A stretch of 64,000 nucleotides of DNA from Phellopilus nigrolimitatus (GCA_021029095.1 JAJOHG010000040.1:62001-126000), one strand, 5' to 3'. Positions 45,906 through 56,850 are shown, counted from the stretch's first letter. Notes: generated by a model from the sequence alone, not told the origin. Program-made: numbers and translations.

Positions 45906-46445
45906 GCTTAAAACCGGACTATTTTTGCTTGTGGGCTTCAGCGACCCTGACTGTCAGCAATCTCGGCCCTCCGGCATTGCTCAGGGTTCTCAGGGCCTTT
46001 CTAAATGCGGGCTATACTAATTTGGGACTGGAACCTTCGGCTTCCGTGCTCACTGTCACCCGCCTTCTTACTCATCATCCCGACACCACACCCGCCGCTT
46101 TTTTTTACTCATCACATTTTATACTTATATAATTCATTTTGTTTTGTATTATGCAGGGAATACAAAAATATATAAAAGAATAATAGTGATATTATTAATA
46201 AAACCTCGCAGAACACGTGCACGGTGTCAATCGACAGCGCGGGCGAGCACGCAGAGAGCGCGAGGCTCTCGACAATGCCGCGCGCCGCGTCAGGCAGTCC
46301 GTGCGGCGGCGCGCGTCTGCGAGGCGGTCCGTGTGGTGGCGCGCGTCCGTCTCGCGCACAGTATGCGCCGCCGTGACGCGATCCACGTCGCACGCACGCA
46401 CTCGAGCGCAGCGTTGCGACGTGCCATCCTAACCACCACCCCACT
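45906..46445. other. Element B interior, left of LTR2; no gene
   Basis: A stretch resembling GGCCCTCCGGCATTGCTCAGGG (45,960-46,000), an AT-rich segment (46,100-46,200) and a low-complexity CGCGC-rich part (46,230-46,400). The sequence is interrupted by LTR2 at AACAC (46,446-46,450) and continues at 54,072. Confidence 0.45.
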
Positions 46446-46450
46446 AACAC

Positions 46451-46956
46451 TGTTAGAACTTACCTTGCTTACCTCACGACCCCCCTTACATCATTCCTTC
46501 CTCGCTTAGTCAGGCCCTTCACCTTTCCATTATCTTTCCCTTAGTTCATGGCCTGACCCCTTCCTCATTGTACGCGCCCCTCCTGGGCGTCCCCCACTCC
46601 ACGCTCCACTGCCTCATTCCATGCTCCACAGTACACGCCCCTTACGGGCCTTTCCCTCACGTTCCCCTCATGTCATGCTGCGCATGACTCCATAGCTCCA
46701 CTGACATCATAGTCAGTCTCACAGTATATATAGGTACATCGCTGGGACCTTAAGCCCCAGCTTGACCTCCTTGTTCAGTAGCTAGCACAGTCTTGCTATT
46801 CATCGCCCTTGCTCTTCACAGTCCTGCGCTCTGCGCTTCACAGTCTTGCCATAGCCATCGTCGCCTTGTCACAGTCAAGCCTCACGTCACTCGTCACGTC
46901 ACTGTCCACAGTCACGCTCCTCGCTCCATTAGGCAAGACCCTGTTACTCCGTAACA
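46451..46956 (+). repeat. LTR2 5' LTR, with promoter
   Basis: 506 bp. TATATATA is at 46,725-46,732 and the predicted RNA start at 46,759 (AGCTTGACCT), 34 bases downstream. The 3' LTR copy is 53,561-54,066. Confidence 0.92.
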
Positions 46957-46958
46957 TT

Positions 46959-46968
46959 AGGTCAAGCT
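46959..46968 (+). promoter_or_regulatory. LTR2 primer-binding site, self-priming type
   Basis: AGGTCAAGCT, two bases inside the LTR, is the exact complement of AGCTTGACCT at 46,759-46,768, the predicted first bases of the RNA. The geometry is the same as in LTR1. No TGG for a tRNA 3' end. Confidence 0.8.
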
Positions 46969-46977
46969 CTCTTTTGA

Positions 46978-48441
46978 TTGTCGACGTATCAACGTCTAGA
47001 CAAAATTTCTACCCTACCCAAACTCCCCGCTAACGCGGTCTGGCCCACCGATCAACCCTACCCAACTGCGGGAACCTATCCACTCACCCTCAGAAGGAGA
47101 TCGGACGGACGAATTGCCTGGAAAGTATTTCTTGAAGGAGGCGATCCACACACCGAACTTTTATACCGTTACCACGAATTTGGAATCCTCCAAAACGTCC
47201 GACCCCGCGAACACTCAAGCCGACCTATCGAAATACCAACGCCACCACAGCATATCGACCCTGTTGACGTAATCACTCGATCGTTATCTCAAACATCGCT
47301 TGACGACAATTCCACTGCACCACCTCACGTTCCTACTCGACCAAATACTCCACCACAGACCACAGTACCGACCGTCACACCAAGCCCCACCATGAGCACC
47401 AAAGAAATCGCATTCGCCAAGCCCCCTGACTTCGATGGCAAGCGCAGCAATGCCCAATACTTTTGGGATGCCTGCCAGGCCTACCTACGAGGCAACAAGG
47501 ACATCTACAAGACCGATCTGCACAAAATCACGTTCGTCCTTTCATTCATGAAGACTGGTTCAGCCGCTACTTTCGCCAGCAATAAGTACAAGACATACAC
47601 GGACACAGCAGAATACGGAACCTGGGCAGACTTCGCCAAAGCCTTCGACGCCCAGTTCCTCCCTGTCAATGCCAAACAGGATGCATCATTTGCAATCGCC
47701 AATTGCAAACAGGACGACGATGTCGACGGCTTCATCGCTACATTCAAGAGTCTCGCCCTCCAAGCCGGGTTCACCCAAGAGGAACCCCTCATCGAGTACT
47801 TCCGCCGAGGTCTCAAATCCAGCATTGCAGACAAGATCTACAATCGAGGCGAGCCTACTACACTTGAAGGATGGTACACCGAAGCCAGCAAAGCCCAACA
47901 GAACCTACGACGCCAAGCTGAGCTCAAGCACGCGCGACAAGCGTTGGTCTGGGGCTTTGGTACCAGCCCAGGCAACAACCTGACGAAGAAGACTGACCCT
48001 GAAGGCTTCCAACGCAGCTCCAGCGGCGCAGCCTGGGAGGCAACTTCTGGGAAGCAAACCGATCCCAACGCCATGGAAATTGGACGAGTCTCTAAGGAGG
48101 AGAGAGATCGTCGCAAGACAGACGGACTTTGCTTCTATTGTGGGAAGAAGGGACATCTGGCGCGCGAATGCCGTCAGAAATTCGACACCCCCAACAATCG
48201 ACGATTCGCTTTTGACAATCGAACCACTAGGGCTGGTAGCAACTACAAGATCATGTTCCATCGTGATCCCCCGAGGCGCAGCATCCGCAGCACCCCAGCC
48301 ACAGAAGCGCCCGCCCAGCATGCCGAATCCTCGACACCTGCTAAAGAACCCCCTTCGACTCGCATTCGTGCCATCCTAGCCAACCTCTCCGAAGAAGAGC
48401 GCAAAGCCGCATTCGACAACTTAGACCTCGAGGGTTTTTAA
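46978..48441 (+). CDS. gag: LTR2 Gag
   Basis: Open for 487 codons after TGA 46,975-46,977. The first ATG is only at 47,392 (MSTKEIAFAKPPDFDGKRS), so about 138 upstream codons of non-random sequence (WKVFLEGGDPHTELLYRYHE) would be untranslated unless a non-AUG start is used or an ATG was lost. The capsid-like region follows, then a CCHC knuckle (CFYCGKKGHLAREC) near codon 383. It ends GGT TTT TAA, where a GGGTTTT heptamer could shift ribosomes into pol. Confidence 0.88.
   Translation: MSTYQRLDKISTLPKLPANAVWPTDQPYPTAGTYPLTLRRRSDGRIAWKVFLEGGDPHTELLYRYHEFGILQNVRPREHSSRPIEIPTPPQHIDPVDVITRSLSQTSLDDNSTAPPHVPTRPNTPPQTTVPTVTPSPTMSTKEIAFAKPPDFDGKRSNAQYFWDACQAYLRGNKDIYKTDLHKITFVLSFMKTGSAATFASNKYKTYTDTAEYGTWADFAKAFDAQFLPVNAKQDASFAIANCKQDDDVDGFIATFKSLALQAGFTQEEPLIEYFRRGLKSSIADKIYNRGEPTTLEGWYTEASKAQQNLRRQAELKHARQALVWGFGTSPGNNLTKKTDPEGFQRSSSGAAWEATSGKQTDPNAMEIGRVSKEERDRRKTDGLCFYCGKKGHLARECRQKFDTPNNRRFAFDNRTTRAGSNYKIMFHRDPPRRSIRSTPATEAPAQHAESSTPAKEPPSTRIRAILANLSEEERKAAFDNLDLEGF
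48432..48441 (+). promoter_or_regulatory. Putative -1 ribosomal frameshift site, gag-pol junction of LTR2
   Basis: In the gag frame the codons are GAG GGT TTT TAA. The heptamer G GGT TTT fits X XXY YYZ exactly, one codon before the stop. The -1 frame is open from here straight into pol. GGCAG...CTGCC about 6-30 bases downstream could form a short stem. Confidence 0.7.
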
Positions 48442-48521
48442 GAAGGCAGCCAGCATCGACGTCTGCACTGCCTAGTATTTCGATTTCTCCTGTAATCATA
48501 GCCGAACATGCCCACAATTCT

Positions 48522-51500
48522 ATGAAAATTCCCATCGGCATCCACTCGAGAAAAGAAATCGTCGAAACCACAGCCCTCATAGACTCCGGCGCAGAAGGAC
48601 AATTCCTCGACTCCACTTTCGTGGACATACACCAAATTCCTACCAAACCTCTGCGTCGACCTATTCAAGTCCTCAATGTTGACGGAACCCCTAACTCGGA
48701 AGGAGAAATCAGTCGTTTTGCCTGGCGATTCATCACAATTGGCGAAGAACTCATCCCAGTCTACTTCCTCGTTACCTCCCTCGGAAGAGAAACCGCTATC
48801 TTGGGTCTTCCCTGGCTCCGTCGCATTAACCCCAAAATCGATTGGGAGAAACGCACTTTGGACATTCCTAAACAAAATCCACGATCCTTATCTTTTGCCC
48901 GATGCGAATCCTACGCTTCACCCGAGGAGCGATCTTTTGTTGCAAAAATCACCCTCAACATTCGCGCAAAAGTAAACACCGCTATGAACCTTGCCCAACG
49001 TGCCAACGCTGCCAAAGAACAGAAACCCCTTGAAGAAATCGTACCTGCACACTACCACCAGTTCCTGAAGGTTTTCGAACAGAAAGCATCCGAACGATTT
49101 CCCCCAGTACGGACCTATGACCACGCCATCATCCTAAAACCTGATTTCCAACCTAAAGACTGTAAAGTCTATCCTATGGCACCTGCAGAACAAAAGGCCC
49201 TGGACGATTTCCTTGACGATAACTTAAAGAAAGGCTATATTCGCAAATCTTCTTCCCCCATGGCCTCACCTTTCTTCTTCGTCGGGAAAAAGGATGGAAA
49301 ATTGCGTGGATGCCAGGACTATCGCAAACTCAACGAAGGAACAGTCAAAAACGCTTATCCGATTCCCCTCGTATCCGAACTATTAGACAAAATTCAAGGT
49401 GCAAAATACTTCACCAAACTGGATGTACGATGGGGATACAATAATATTCGGATCAAAGACGGCGACCAATGGAAGGCAGCATTCAAAACAAATCGAGGAC
49501 TCTTCGAACCCATGGTCATGTTTTTTGGACTTTGCAATTCACCAGCGACTTTTCAAGCATTCATGGACGATACCTTCCGAACTGTCCTGCTGGAAGGATG
49601 GGTCCTCATTTACATGGACGACATTTTCATCATGGCCTCAGACATTCCTACACTTCGCGAACGTACCCGCAAAGTCCTCGCCATTGGTCAAGACGCCGAC
49701 TTATATTTCAAACCGGAGAAATGTGTTTTCGAAGCCACACAGGTAGAATATCTTGGACTTATCATTTCGGAAAACTCAGTTTCCATGGACCCTGTCAAAC
49801 TGGCTGGTATCTCGCAATGGCCCACACCGACGAACAAAACCCAAGTCCACTCCTTCCTAGGGTTCTGCAACTTCTATCGCCAATTCATCGACCATTATGC
49901 AGAAATTGCAGCACCATTGGACGTACTAAAAAGGGAGAAAACCACCTGGGAATGGTCAGACGTACACGAAAACGCGTTTCAACGGCTCAAAGGCAAATTT
50001 CTGGAGAAACCCATTCTCCAGATGCCTGACAAAACTCGACCATTCATCCTGGAGACCGATGCCTCTGGTGTAGCATCAGCTGGTACTCTTAAACAACTCG
50101 ATTCAAACGGCGAACCCCATCCTTGTGGGTTCATCTCCAAACAGTTTGATGATACCCAACGACGCTATGAGATTTATGATCGAGAACTCTTGGCGATCAT
50201 CCGCGGACTTGAGGCCTGGCGACACTATCTATTGGGTGCACCCCATAAGATAACCATCTGGTGCGACCACAAGAACCTTACCTATTTCCGTGCGGCCCGC
50301 CGTCTCTCACCCCGCCAAGCACGATGGAGCCTATTTCTCTCCCAGTTCGACCACCACATCCAATATGCACCAGGAAAAGACAATACCACTGATCCCATGT
50401 CCCGACGCTCTGACTACCTGATTGATGGCAAATCAGAACCGGATGATCCCCCACTCTTACCCGAATCCGTCTTCATTGCCACGACTACTTTTGACTTCAA
50501 GACCCGTCTAACTCTTCGCACCAAGGAAGACAACTTCGCCAATGAAGCTCTCAATATCATCTGATCGGCCGGTATTCCACCATTTCGGTCTTCCCTTGCC
50601 GATTGGACAGAGAAAGATGGCATTGTATTCTTTAAACAGAAGGCCTACATCCCAGACGACATCGAACTTCGCCGACATGCAGTACAACTGTACCACGACA
50701 CCCCTGTCATGGGACACCCTGGAATTTACAAAACCCTCGCATTGCTCAAACAACACTATTGGTGGCCAGGAATGTACATCTTCGTTAAGAAATTTGTCAA
50801 TGGTTGCGCAATCTGTCAACAAATGAAGATTAACACTCATCCCACCGTCCCACCCCTCCATCCGATCCCTGCCGAACCCAATGCACACCCATTTTCCACA
50901 GTCTCCATGGACTTTATCACCGGACTCCCCGAATCAAATGGTTATGACTCGCTATTTGTCACCGTCGATCATAACCTTTCCAAAGGCATTGTCCTTTCCC
51001 CTTGCAACAAAACCATTGACGCCCTCGGAACTGCCCAATTATACCATGACAATGTCTACCGACGCTTTGGACTACCTCAGAAACTCATCTCTGACCGAGG
51101 ACCCCAATTCGCTTCCAAAGTCTTTCAGGAGCTTTGTAAGAAGCTCAATATCACATCAGCCCTATCCACTGCGTTCCACCCTCAAACAGACGGAGAAACG
51201 GAGCGAGTAAACCAAGAAGTCGAAGCGTACCTTCGAATCTATTGTGGACGCCACCCAGAAACCTGGGCTGATCACCTGCCTGATATTGAATTCGCACACA
51301 ATCAACGCGAACATTCTGCCACAAAACGCTCCCCATTCTCACTCCTTATGGGGTACGAACCAATCGCCATCCCTGCTGCAGACCCCAATTCCGATCACCC
51401 CTCGGTAGAAGAACGCCTTCGCTCCCTTAAAGCCCTCCGAGAAGAAGCACTTGCTGCGCATGAGCTTGCTCACATGCACATGGCTGCCCGCATGACTCGG

Positions 51501-51938
51501 AATTTCACACCCTTCAAGAAAGGGGAGAAAGTTTGGCTAGAAGCCCGGAACCTTGACATCGCCTCTCCATACAAGAAATTGTCCCCTAAACGCGAAGGTC
51601 CCTTCGAAATCAAGGACGTGCTATCCCCATGGTCTTATCGCCTGACTCTACCGGCCCGATGGCGAATCCACAACGTCTTCCATGCCTCCCTCCTGACTCG
51701 TTATGTGGAGACCGATACCCACGGACCTACCCACGCGGAGCCACCACCTGACCTTGTCAATGGAGAAGAAGAATACGAGGTTGACGCAATACTACGTCAT
51801 CGTTTCCCAAAGAACCGAAGACAATACCTCGTGTCCTGGAAAGGATGGTCATCGCTCCACAACTCGTGGCAGAAGGAATCGGACCTCAAAAATGCGAAAA
51901 AACTTCTCAACGACTATAAAAAGACCCATCGACTCTAA
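48522..51938 (+). pseudogene. pol: LTR2 pol polyprotein with one in-frame TGA
   Basis: The frame continues from the shift site. Protease DSG is near codon 22 (ALIDSGAEGQF). RT carries YMDD near 365, and RNase H starts near ILETDASG (508). TGA at 50,562-50,564 lies between RNase H and integrase. The same frame then continues with the zinc finger (CAICQQ near 50,810), the DDE core (SMDFITGLPES, SDRGPQFAS, ERVNQEVE) and a chromodomain (YEVDAILRHR, YLVSWKGWS) to TAA 51,936-51,938. Apart from the TGA nothing is broken. TGA could come from CGA by CpG transition, or be read through. A functional element would need suppression or help in trans. Confidence 0.85.
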
Positions 51939-51970
51939 CACCGTCCATCAGCTCCCACTTCCACTGTTCC

Positions 51971-53154
51971 ATGCCCTACTTCCACTTCCACATTCCCCAT
52001 CTGCCCTCTGTCAACTGGACCTTCGCCCTAGAAATCGGAGAATCCACCCCTCTTTTCCTTCAATTTGTCATCGACCACACCAACTACCCCGACGACCGTC
52101 GCCTCGTAATCCGCCTCGGCATCGACGTCCTCGAACAACAGATCCTCCACATTGTCTTCCGATCCATCCCACCTAGCCGTAGACCCAACCGTCTATCCCG
52201 AGCCGTCCCTGCACGCAACATACCCGTACATTTTGTTCCCCCTGAAGACCTCATCCCCGACCTCGACCCCGTCCCCGTCTATCGTGATGCCGCCACAGAG
52301 ATCCCCGAGGCGCCTGAACACCTTTGATCCGCTCCCAGCACCCCACACTCGGCTCCCCGTCTCTGGCAACCGGCCCAACCTCGACTTCGCCAACGATCGC
52401 TCTTTCCTCCGTCATGTCTTCGTCGATCCCGGTCTCGCCAGCCCCATCAGTCAAACCATCCGAGACTCTCAACGGCCCGATCTCGTCCGCTGGCAGAAGG
52501 CCCATGACCAAGCCGAGCAGAACCTCGCTATCGCCAATCGTATGGGTGAACATATCGATGAACTGCGCGACGAAAACGAGAAGGCAAAGTCTACGGCTCG
52601 CCGGCAAATTCGGCAAATCTTGGAAGGAGCCCTCGATGCTGGTGTACTCGCTATCCTGGACGACTATCGACCCTCGAACGACCGCTTTCCCATCGATGAA
52701 GTCACAGGTGCCATTGATCTCACCTCGCCCCCGCCTGGACTTCCGGTTCCTCCACCATCGACTCCGCCACCTCCTGCTGCACCATCACCGTCTCCGTCAC
52801 CCCCCGATGAATTCATTGCCGGAACATCGCCACCAGTCACTCCACCCACGGCTCGTCCCTTCCGGCGCGCAGTCAATCCCTTCACGCAGTCCATGATGGG
52901 TGACGTCCCATTCTCTCAGATGTCACCTCAGGAGATCCAAGGACACCTTAACCGGCGCAATTCCCCTGAGAACTCCACGGCAACTCCGCTTCGAGTTCGG
53001 ACACAGTTCTCGCCTCGGGTCATCAGATGCTTCACATGCGGCCAAGACGGACATCGGCAACAGGATTGTATTCAGCTACCAATGCGGATGGTGCGACAGA
53101 CTCGCCCCCGGACACTCTTCGACTAACTGCCCGCACACAAACCGTCATTATTAG
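51971..53154 (+). other. LTR2 extra 3' coding region with CCHC knuckles, split over three frames
   Basis: Downstream of pol, 51,971-52,327 encodes 118 residues (WTFALEIGESTPLFLQFVID), ending CTT TGA T. The +1 frame continues to 53,126 with a charged segment (DRSFLRHVFVDPG, LRDENEKAKSTARRQIRQIL), a proline-rich linker and a CCHC knuckle (CFTCGQDGHRQQDC). A second knuckle-like motif (CGWCDRLAPGHSSTNC) follows in the next +1 frame to 53,154. Protein-like composition in successive frames suggests one ancestral protein of about 380 residues with two frame changes, by mutation or by recoding. Standard Ty3/Gypsy elements end with the chromodomain, so this is an accessory ORF. Function unknown; knuckles suggest nucleic-acid binding. 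Confidence 0.6.
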
Positions 53155-53547
53155 GCGCGGTAACGTCCGCGATGACGTTAAACTAGAGGTCGTTGTGGGA
53201 ACAGATTCGTGAAACCCTCTGCTTTCAGGTGATGCTGACAAACCTGGTCCAACGTTTTGGGTGAGCTTTATTGCTTTCGTTAAACCCTTCTTGAAGTTGT
53301 AGGCTCGCTCGAAACCTTCTGCTTGTTGGTGATGCTGAGAAACCTTCACGGCTGGAGATTTTCGGAATCCGGCATGGTCATGTCTCGTCTCGTTTTGCTT
53401 TTTCTTGTTGAGTTTTCTCTTTTACTTTTCAGTTTTGACTTCCTTCACGCGCATTGTAACTGCTTATTGGCGTTCACTTCGCCTTATTGCGTTTTCTTTT
53501 CGCCTTTCCTTTGTTTTCTTTGACAGTTTCGGCGAACTGTCGGTCTT
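53155..53547 (+). other. LTR2 3' untranslated region
   Basis: No ORF. It includes a degenerate direct repeat about 100 bases apart (GAAACC.TCTGCTT...GGTGATGCTGA at about 53,211 and 53,310) and a T-rich stretch near 53,400-53,520. Confidence 0.55.
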
Positions 53548-53560
53548 AAAGAGGGGGTAA
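53548..53560 (+). promoter_or_regulatory. LTR2 polypurine tract
   Basis: AAAGAGGGGGTAA abuts the 3' LTR and is the same sequence as in LTR1. Confidence 0.85.
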
Positions 53561-54066
53561 TGTTAGAACTTACCTTGCTTACCTCACGACCCCCCTTACA
53601 TCATTCCTTCCTCGCTTAGTCAGGCCCTTCACCTTTCCATTATCTTTCCCTTAGTTCATGGCCTGACCCCTTCCTCATTGTACGCGCCCCTCCTGGGCGT
53701 CCCCCACTCCACGCTCCACTGCCTCATTCCATGCTCCACAGTACACGCCCCTTACGGGCCTTTCCCTCACGTTCCCCTCATGTCATGCTGCGCATGACTC
53801 CATAGCTCCACTGACATCATAGTCAGTCTCACAGTATATATAGGTACATCGCTGGGACCTTAAGCCCCAGCTTGACCTCCTTGTTCAGTAGCTAGCACAG
53901 TCTTGCTATTCATCGCCCTTGCTCTTCACAGTCCTGCGCTCTGCGCTTCACAGTCTTGCCATAGCCATCGTCGCCTTGTCACAGTCAAGCCTCACGTCAC
54001 TCGTCACGTCACTGTCCACAGTCACGCTCCTCGCTCCATTAGGCAAGACCCTGTTACTCCGTAACA
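53561..54066 (+). repeat. LTR2 3' LTR
   Basis: 506 bp, identical by eye to 46,451-46,956, followed by TSD AACAC (54,067-54,071). Confidence 0.92.
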
Positions 54067-54179
54067 AACACCCCTCCGATCGTGACCTCGCAGCGTGCGC
54101 GGGGCGCGTTGAGCACCGTTTTTTCTCTGTTCGCCTTCGGGTTGAGCAGCGCACTGCGCTCGCGTACGGATGAGCCGCA

Positions 54180-54790
54180 CGGACGACACGCGCGTCGAGC
54201 GCGGCCTCTGCGGCTGCGGCTGGGTGCGCGACGGCGCGCGCTTCCATAAACGGTGTAGCGAACCTTGTGAGCGCAACGGCGCGTGCTTTTGAATGATCCA
54301 GAGTGGCAGGCCTAGCGAGCGCGAAGGCGCGCTCTTCCGTGTGGAGAGAAACAGAGTAGCGAACCTTGTGAGCGCGATGGCGCGCGCTTCCGAATGGTCG
54401 ACAGCGGGAGGCCTGGCGATTGCGAGGGTGTGAGCTTCCGTAAACAGAGTAGCGGACCTTGCGCGCGCAACGGCGTGCGCTTTTGAATGATCCAGAGCGG
54501 TGGGCCTGGCGAGCGCGAAGGCGCGCTCTTCCGTGTGTAGAGAAACAGAGTAGCAAACCTTGTGAGCGCGATGGCGCGCGCTTCCGAATGGTCCAGCGTA
54601 GCTGACCCGGGGAGCGCGAGGGTGTGCGCTCCCTAACGGTCGAGAGCGATGGACCTGGCGAGCACGACAGCGCACACATCCATGTGGAAAGAAACAGAGT
54701 AGCGGCCCTTGCGAACGCAATGGCGCGCGCTACTGAATAGCCGGCGCATGCGCACCTCTTGAAGGTGGCGCTTTTGCTGTTACCATGCGC
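54180..54790 (+). repeat. Minisatellite arm 1 of element B
   Basis: Degenerate tandem units of about 60-70 bases built on GAGCGCGA.GGCGCGC.CTTCCG...GAAACAGAGTAGCGAACCTTG. Long frames on both strands come from the repeat and are not genes. The reverse complement of the same unit forms arm 2 at 56,850-57,620. Confidence 0.75.
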
Positions 54791-56270
54791 GTGCCAGCGC
54801 GTGCTTTGTCGCCGTCGAGTGCACGCGCGTGCCAGTGCATCCGTGTCGTTGCTGTCGCGTGTCATTTCTTCCAGCGCATGCAGGGAGGGCCTTGCGTAGC
54901 TGCCAGAGAGTCGTAGTGTGCGCTTGCAGAGAGTAAAGTGGCGAGGGAGGTAAAAAAAAGCCCAGATCATTGAGAACGACGATGACGACGACGAGCAGTG
55001 AAAAGACACGGTGATGACGCGTCATCCGTACTACCAAAAGAGGATGGATTTGCGCTCCAAATCTGGCATGCCGAGCACATGCCGGAATTGTGGCACAGAG
55101 AGAAATAATAAAACATGCTCGAAAGCAAAGCAATCAGCTTCAATACCTCGAAATAAAAATAATGAAAAATAGTGATATATACTAATTAATTATCCTATGA
55201 AGTTTCAAGAATTTTAGAAAACAACTGATAGAGGTAATTGCCAAATAATAGTACAAACTCGACATTTCTCTGTATTTTGAGTGTTCTGTGCACTCTGGAG
55301 GACATATCGGCACCCGAAAGACCAAAATCACCAAGGATCATATCTAATACACTAATTTCTTGAGTTTTCATCTGTGGGGACACTCCCTCAGCTGCTGTTA
55401 AAGTGCTATATGTGTATTTCTTAGTTTGGGCTTTCTTCAATCTGCAGTCTCTAATTCTCCTCCAACAGCTACAAAACTTTGTAGATAATATTATTCATAT
55501 CTAATTAGGCATCCTATAAAGTTTCAGCATCTAAAATGCTCTAGAGGTTGATATATGCAAGAAACAGACTGGGGAGCAGAGTAGAGGCAAGTTTGCTGAT
55601 TTAGTGTTGTCATAGGGCTCAGGAAAATGTAATAATTTCATAATGGTATGTTTACTATGTATTACAGGTACTCCATGTATTAGTTTTGAGCTTCAATGGG
55701 AAGAAGGTGATGAGGAAGCAAAAGACTCGAGAATCATCACCTTGAACTAGAGATCTGCATTAGAATACATGAGCAATTGCTCATTCTCGAGCACCTAAAG
55801 TTAAATCACATACATATGACAGCCCCAGCACAAATCAAACACAATAATTACTTTCTAAAATACTATTGTATCTCTTCCTGAGAAAATGGGAAGATTTGGT
55901 TGGCCCGATCTCCCTCTACATTATTTTTTGTGGTTTTGTGCAAAACTCTCGGTTTTACGATATTCGTTTCGTTAATAGCACATCATCTACCATGATCTGA
56001 AATATGAATATTTTTGAGGACGCATCTACATACACTATGAAGCTATATACAAAGTTTCAAGGCGATCTAGTGTAAACTGAAAATTAAATAAATCAAACTC
56101 CATCGTCCGAGAGCTGCTTGAATGCACTCCCGGAGGTTGCCGAGCCGCGCGTGGACGTCGTTCGACTTCGCTCTCCGTCGTCGTCCACGACGTCCTCGAC
56201 AACGCTGAGGACGCATAGCGCAGGTAAGTGCTCGAATTTTTTTTGCTTTTGTATCTAATCTCACTACAAT
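54791..56270. other. AT-rich core of element B between the minisatellite arms
   Basis: About 55,100-56,060 is markedly A+T-rich against its GC-rich surroundings. An 81-codon - frame (55,440-55,195) looks protein-like (QEISVLDMILGDFGLSGADM) but has no partners. AAGTTTCA.G words repeat at about 55,199, 55,515 and 56,055 with similar context (CCTAT.AAGTTTCA). It may be an older nested insertion. No gene is supported. Confidence 0.45.
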
Positions 56271-56339
56271 AGCTTTTTAGTACTTTTCACTTAGTGTTCG
56301 GGCCTGGATCGCACTGTAAGCGGGCCGTGTCGTGCTGAC

Positions 56340-56590
56340 GGCCCACGTCGCCGTGGCCGCATCCCCGCTGTCAACATCGATGTCCGTCCCGACCTCTTGC
56401 ACCCACCCTCTCGCGCGCTTCTTTCTCTTGTCCCCCCGACCAAGCGAGTCTCTGCTGCAGAAGCCCTGAGTCACCCATACTTCACAAGCAGCGGTCCGAA
56501 CATGCACAACCCTCTGCAGCCTATGTACTCCACGCACTCCACACACTCGCCCCCCTCTCCCCCCGCTCTCTCGCCCTCTCGCGCCGCCCC
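56340..56590 (+). pseudogene. Protein-kinase C-terminal tail fragment
   Basis: The + frame reads LLSLVPPTKRVSAAEALSHPYF (in two parts: LLSLVPPTKRV, SAAEALSHPYF) followed by a Ser/Pro-rich tail. This is the end of the kinase C-lobe (D-P..KR.SA.EAL.HPYF) of CDK/MAPK-like or Pho85-like enzymes, ending in a disordered tail. Only about 25 residues of the domain remain and no catalytic motif is present, so it is a captured fragment. Which kinase cannot be told. Confidence 0.5.
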
Positions 56591-56639
56591 TCTCACGCCT
56601 TTGCAGCCGCCGCCGCCGTTTTTTGTGCAGGTGTGCTGC

Positions 56640-56850
56640 GCGCAGCCCGCACGCGCACCACGCGGCCCTCATTCGCATGCGTGCGACGGCTGGGCCGCCT
56701 CGCGTGCGTGCGACGGCGTGCGACGGCATGCGACGACTGGGTCTCGTGCGCGTGCGCCAGCTGGGCCGTCTCGCGCGCGTGCGACGGCTGGGCCTCGCGC
56801 GCGTGCGACAGCTGTGCCCCCATTCTCATGCATGCGAGGGCTGGCCTCCC
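56640..56850 (+). repeat. Short tandem repeat (TGCGACGGCTGGGCC type)
   Basis: Several degenerate copies of GCGTGCGACGGCTGGGCCTCGCGC between the kinase tail and minisatellite arm 2. Confidence 0.6.

Larger units (their letters stand above)
46451..54066 (+). mobile_element. LTR2: chromodomain Ty3/Gypsy retrotransposon with an extra 3' ORF
   Basis: 7,616 bp with 506-bp LTRs that look identical by eye, TGTTAG..TAACA ends and a 5-bp TSD AACAC (46,446-46,450 and 54,067-54,071). Order: LTR, self-priming PBS, gag, -1 shifted pol, about 1.2 kb of extra coding sequence, polypurine tract, LTR. Its proteins differ clearly from LTR1, so it is a separate family. Identical LTRs mean a very recent insertion, yet pol carries one TGA and the extra ORF changes frame. 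Confidence 0.92.

Noticed and set aside
46809..47033. ORF starting inside the LTR2 5' LTR, as possible gag leader
   Set aside because: No ATG, and the frame is different from gag; the same frame occurs in the 3' LTR without meaning.
53948..55009. Open - frame of 353 codons
   Set aside because: It covers the LTR2 end and minisatellite arm 1; composition is repeat-driven and it crosses an insertion boundary.
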